From: Nocardioides bizhenqiangii
Lineage (GTDB): Bacteria > Actinomycetota > Actinomycetes > Propionibacteriales > Nocardioidaceae
DNA: 64,000 nucleotides
Reading direction: 5' to 3'
Assembly (NCBI RefSeq): GCF_034661235.1
Contig: NZ_CP141059.1
Span: 1,797,501-1,861,500 of the forward strand
Shown here in pieces: positions 60,736-64,000 of the stretch; positions within the stretch are counted from its first letter, which is position 1, and each line of letters begins with the position of its first letter. The notes under the pieces are model-generated. The model did not search any database and was not told the origin of the DNA. It saw only the letters and a program-made list of their open reading frames with translations. The position numbers and the translations under genes are program-made.

Positions 60736-62271
60736 TCACCGCAGCCAGCGGCGCCGCTTCTTGGCCTTCGCGCGCGACCAGGCCTCGTGGTAGCCGGCGC
60801 GCAGGCTCGCGGCCAGCGCCTGCTGGCGGCCGTGCAGGCGGCCGTAGGTGAATGCGTTGTCGCCGTCGAGATGGGCCTGCACTGCCAGCTGACGCAAGGT
60901 CGGCTGGGTGACCACGGCGTCCTGGTAGTCACCGAGGACCGACTGGAGCTTCTTGGTCGCCTTCACGAATCGCTCGGCGTCCCGGCCGACGACGGGGACG
61001 AGCGGCTCGGCGGCGTACCGGGCGCGCTTGGCCGCCTTGCGGACCTCGTGCAGGCGGTGGTCGCGCGTCTGCCGGTCCGGCGCCTCCGCCACGGCGTCCA
61101 CCCGACGACGCAGCCGCTTGAACGCCTTGGCCACCCGCGCGGGGAGTACGTCGGCAGCGGGCTGCCGGGCCCGGCTGGTCCACCGCGGGTTGGTCACCAG
61201 GGCGTCGAGGTCGTCGATCAGGGCGTAGTACCGCGGTGACTCGATCGCCTCGACCGCGCGCCGGTGGGCGAGGCGGTAGGCAGCCGCGAGCTGACGGTCC
61301 ACCCGCTGTGCGACCGGGCCCATCACGAGCTCGACCGGCTCCTCGGAGATGAGACGCGAGAGCCGTGCCTGCATGACCTCGGTGTCCCGGGCGTCGCCGA
61401 GGACGCCCGCGATCCACTTCAGCTCGTCCCGGCGGGGTTCCGTCCGGTTGCGGTCGAGCAGGGGCCGGTACGAGGCCAGGTCGCTGCGAAGCCGCCGCAT
61501 CGCCACCCGCATCCGGTGCACGGCGTCCGGCGCGTCATGGCGGACCAGGGGGTCGCGGTACTTCAGCTCGGAGACCTGCTCGCGCAGCCGGGCACCGAGC
61601 ACCTCGGCTGCCGAGCTCTTCGGGCCCGGCGGCTCGTCGGGGTGGATCAGGCTCTTCGGGATGCGGTTGCCGAGGGCGCGGGCCAGCTTCGACGGCCCCG
61701 CTGCGGGACGGGCGCCCGTCGCCTCCAGCAGCGCACCGGCCGTCTCCAGCAGTGCCTCGTCACCGTCGACGAGCTCGACCTCCCACTCACGCCACGACGA
61801 CGCGCTCCGTCCGTCCAGGTCTCCCGGGGTGTCCGCGGTGACCAGGTCGTCGCACAGCTCCGCCATGGTCCGTCCGTCGGCATCGCAGAGGCGGTGGATC
61901 CGGCGTCGGGTGCGGATCTCGGCCACGGGGCGCAGGGTCTGGCCGCGGGCGTAGAGCTGGACCGCCCGTTCCAAGGAGGTCGGCACCACGTCCGCGGCGT
62001 GGCCGCCCACCGGCTCCCGCAGCTCGTCGAGACCGCCGTCCGGGGACGGGACCTTCAGGTGCCAGCCCGCGTCGCCGCCGCCCGTGCGCCGTCGCAACGT
62101 GAGGCCGGCGGCGGCCAGCGCCAGGCGGTCGGTGTCGAAGTACGTCGCGCCCAGCTCCTGCGTCTCCGGGCCGGCCACGCTCGCGATGCCGTCCAGCGCC
62201 GTGAGATCGGGCATTTCAGCTTCGGCAGCCGGCTCGTACTTGCCTTCGAGCTCTCGCACCACCGCTCCCAT
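60736..62271 (-). CDS. CYTH and CHAD domain protein
   Basis: 511 residues; ATG 62271 with TAGCGC 6 bp upstream. The CYTH domain (1-200) has the signature ELEGKYE and alternating charged strands (ATYFDTDRLALAAAGLTLRRR, WREWEVELVDGD), which form a tunnel that binds triphosphates with metal. The CHAD domain (about 220-500) is a helical bundle with conserved histidines and basic residues (HDAPDAVHRMRVAMRRLRSDL, HEVRKAAKRARYAAE), known from other proteins to bind polyphosphate. The tail is very basic (RAKAKKRRRWLR). A role in polyphosphate metabolism is likely for the domain pair, but the reaction is unproven. Confidence 0.93.
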   Translation of the reverse strand: MGAVVRELEGKYEPAAEAEMPDLTALDGIASVAGPETQELGATYFDTDRLALAAAGLTLRRRTGGGDAGWHLKVPSPDGGLDELREPVGGHAADVVPTSLERAVQLYARGQTLRPVAEIRTRRRIHRLCDADGRTMAELCDDLVTADTPGDLDGRSASSWREWEVELVDGDEALLETAGALLEATGARPAAGPSKLARALGNRIPKSLIHPDEPPGPKSSAAEVLGARLREQVSELKYRDPLVRHDAPDAVHRMRVAMRRLRSDLASYRPLLDRNRTEPRRDELKWIAGVLGDARDTEVMQARLSRLISEEPVELVMGPVAQRVDRQLAAAYRLAHRRAVEAIESPRYYALIDDLDALVTNPRWTSRARQPAADVLPARVAKAFKRLRRRVDAVAEAPDRQTRDHRLHEVRKAAKRARYAAEPLVPVVGRDAERFVKATKKLQSVLGDYQDAVVTQPTLRQLAVQAHLDGDNAFTYGRLHGRQQALAASLRAGYHEAWSRAKAKKRRRWLR

Positions 62272-62344
62272 GGGGATGCGCTACCCACTCCGGCCACGGG
62301 GACACGGAGCCGGCCCGTCAGCCGTGGCCAGTAGCCTGACCAGC

Positions 62345-63463
62345 ATGCCCAGACTCGCGGACATCGTCAGCCTGATCCACGGGTGGTACCCCCCGGCCAC
62401 TGCGGAGGAATGGGACGCGGTCGGCCTCGTGTACGGCGATCCGGAGCAGCAGGTCAGGAAGGTGATGTTCGCCGTCGACCCGTCACCGGCGGTCGCGGCG
62501 GAGGCGGCCGACTGGAGGGCCGACCTGCTCGTCGTCCACCACCCGCTCTTCCTCAAGCCGGTGCACGGGTTCGCGGCGACCACGCCGAAGGGCCGCACGC
62601 TGGCGACCCTCGCGGGCGCCGGCTGCGCCCTGCTGACGGCGCACACCAACGCCGACCAGGCTGCGGGTGGCGTCTCGGAGGCCCTGGCCCAGGCGCTCGG
62701 TCTGAGCGACCTCGAGCCGCTCGTCCGGGGCATCGGCGAGCCGATCGACAAGCTCACCGTCTTCGTGCCCGAGGACGCGGCGGCCCCGGTGCGGGCGGCT
62801 CTCGCCGAGGCCGGCGCCGGCCGGATCGGCGACTACGACTTCGCGTCCTTCACCAGCCACGGCGAGGGTCGGTTCCGGCCGCTGGCGGGAGCGGAGCCGA
62901 TGATCGGCACCGTCGGCGAGATCGAGACCGTCGCCGAGGTGCGGATCGAGGCGGTCCTCGCCCGGCACCTGCGGCGTGGGGTGGTCGAGGCGATGCTGGC
63001 CGCACATCCCTACGAGGAGCCGGCGTACGACCTCGTCGAGCTTGCCGACCCCGGCATCCTCACGACCGGCACCGGGCGGGTCGGCACCATCCCGACACTC
63101 ACCCTCGCGGAGTTCGCCAAGGCCGTGGCCGACGCGCTCCCGGAGACGCAGCACGGCGTGCGGGTGGCCGGTGACCCCGAGCGGACGGTGCGGAAGGTCG
63201 CCGTGTGCGGGGGAGCGGGCGACTTCCTCCTCGACCAGGTCGCGGGGTCGGATGTCGACGTCTACCTGACCAGCGACCTGCGGCACCACCCGGCGGCGGA
63301 GTTCATGGAGAAGAACGGTCCGGCCCTGGTCGACGTCGCCCACTGGGCAGCCGAGTGGACCTGGCTGCCTGTGGTCGCCGCGCGGCTGGAGGAGGCGCTC
63401 GGTAGCGACGTGGACACCCGGGTGAGCACGCTCTGCACGGACCCCTGGACAATGAGGTTATGA
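62345..63463 (+). CDS. Nif3-like dinuclear metal centre protein
   Basis: 372 residues; ATG 62345 with TAGCCT 7 bp upstream (leaderless). The open frame from 62084 is antisense to the CYTH/CHAD gene and is ignored. Metal ligands are visible at His65-His66 (VVHHPLF) and Asp104 (AHTNAD), with further ligands near the C-terminus (VDVAHWAAEW). A central insert domain (about 125-240) separates the two halves, as in the long bacterial form. The protein forms hexameric toroids in relatives; the biochemical role is still unclear. It overlaps the next gene by 4 bp (ATGA), a pairing common in actinobacteria. Confidence 0.92.
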   Translation: MPRLADIVSLIHGWYPPATAEEWDAVGLVYGDPEQQVRKVMFAVDPSPAVAAEAADWRADLLVVHHPLFLKPVHGFAATTPKGRTLATLAGAGCALLTAHTNADQAAGGVSEALAQALGLSDLEPLVRGIGEPIDKLTVFVPEDAAAPVRAALAEAGAGRIGDYDFASFTSHGEGRFRPLAGAEPMIGTVGEIETVAEVRIEAVLARHLRRGVVEAMLAAHPYEEPAYDLVELADPGILTTGTGRVGTIPTLTLAEFAKAVADALPETQHGVRVAGDPERTVRKVAVCGGAGDFLLDQVAGSDVDVYLTSDLRHHPAAEFMEKNGPALVDVAHWAAEWTWLPVVAARLEEALGSDVDTRVSTLCTDPWTMRL

Positions 63464-64000
63464 AGGCCGACCCTGACGCCCAGCTGAAGCTGCTCGACCT
63501 CCAGAAGCTCGACGCCGCGGCCGACCAGCTGCGCCACCAGCGCGCCCACCTCCCCGAGGACACCGAGGTCTCCGCGCTCGACGTCCGCCGCGCCGACGTG
63601 CTCGGCCGCAGCCGCGACCAGCAGATCGTCGTCGACGACCTCACGGCCGCCCAGGAGAAGGCGGACGCCGACGTCGAGCAGGTGAAGGCGCGGCGCAAGC
63701 GCGACCAAGACCGGATGGACCAGGGACTGATCGGCAACCCCAAGGACCTCGAGCGGATGCAGCACGAGCTCACCTCACTGGAGCGTCGGATCGCGACCCT
63801 CGAGGACGAGGAGCTCGAGGTCATGGAGGACCTCGAGGCCGCGCAGACCGAGCTCACCGCGATGCGCAACGACCTCGCCGAGACCGAGGAACGGCTGGCC
63901 AAGGTCACCGAGGCGCGCGACCGGAGGTATGCCGAGATCGATGCCGAGCTCGCTCGCATCGCCGGTGAACGCGAGCCGGTCGTGGCCGCGGTGCCCGCCG
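63460..64000 (+). CDS. coiled-coil protein of the C4-type zinc-ribbon family, 5' part
   Basis: 180 residues before the window ends; ATG 63460 overlaps the Nif3 stop. The visible part is a long antiparallel coiled coil: LLDLQKLDAAADQLRHQRAH, a GNPKDLERMQHELTSLERRI hairpin turn, then EVMEDLEAAQTELTAM. This is the N-terminal portion of the family whose C-terminus is a four-cysteine zinc ribbon, which would lie outside the window. In other actinobacteria the gene follows Nif3. Possible nucleic-acid binding; function not established. Confidence 0.85.
   Translation, partial: MKADPDAQLKLLDLQKLDAAADQLRHQRAHLPEDTEVSALDVRRADVLGRSRDQQIVVDDLTAAQEKADADVEQVKARRKRDQDRMDQGLIGNPKDLERMQHELTSLERRIATLEDEELEVMEDLEAAQTELTAMRNDLAETEERLAKVTEARDRRYAEIDAELARIAGEREPVVAAVPA

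Overview
The window comes from a high-GC actinobacterium. The gene families and their order (fasR-fabD-fabH-acpP-fabF-accD, DUF3145, aceE-DUF3052, Nif3 next to a C4 zinc-ribbon protein, many leaderless starts) fit Propionibacteriales and most resemble Nocardioides. The genus is an inference from layout and protein style, not from a search.

Layout: 1-2126 is the end of an rRNA operon (3' part of 23S, 5S, terminator). 2220-18704 is core metabolism: a TPR protein, small hydrolases, the type II fatty-acid synthesis operon with its PucR-type regulator and an AccD-type carboxyltransferase, pyruvate dehydrogenase E1 (aceE), DUF3052, an acyl-CoA synthetase and an AhpE-like peroxiredoxin. A tRNA-Val(TAC) at 18923 is followed about 600 bp later by a second copy of its 3' end, the scar expected from integration of a mobile element. 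Downstream of the scar lies an accessory-looking locus (19803-46197): a NarL-type response regulator and kinase, a lipoprotein, one 20-kb gene for a secreted protein of about 6,660 residues (CSLREA start, four beta-helix blocks, about 37 two-cysteine Ig-like modules, three DNRLRE domains), a second response regulator/kinase pair whose kinase is a paralogue of the first, and two tandem secreted cysteine-rich paralogues.

46201-50671 holds a superinfection-immunity-like membrane protein, a secreted charged low-complexity protein with a Ser/Thr kinase-like protein, and an OmpR-type two-component system preceded by a second acidic secreted protein. The two promoter regions of this block share a nearly identical 17-bp palindrome with 11-bp spaced CTCA/TGAG repeats, which suggests one regulon. 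50785-64000 is mixed housekeeping: a second acyl-CoA synthetase, a secreted alpha/beta hydrolase, DUF2252, a PLD-type protein, GNAT, a PPOX-fold protein, CYTH/CHAD, Nif3 and the start of a zinc-ribbon coiled-coil protein.

The strongest candidate for something new is the giant secreted protein bracketed by two paralogous sensor systems. Second is the shared palindrome linking the two acidic secreted proteins, the kinase and the OmpR-type system.
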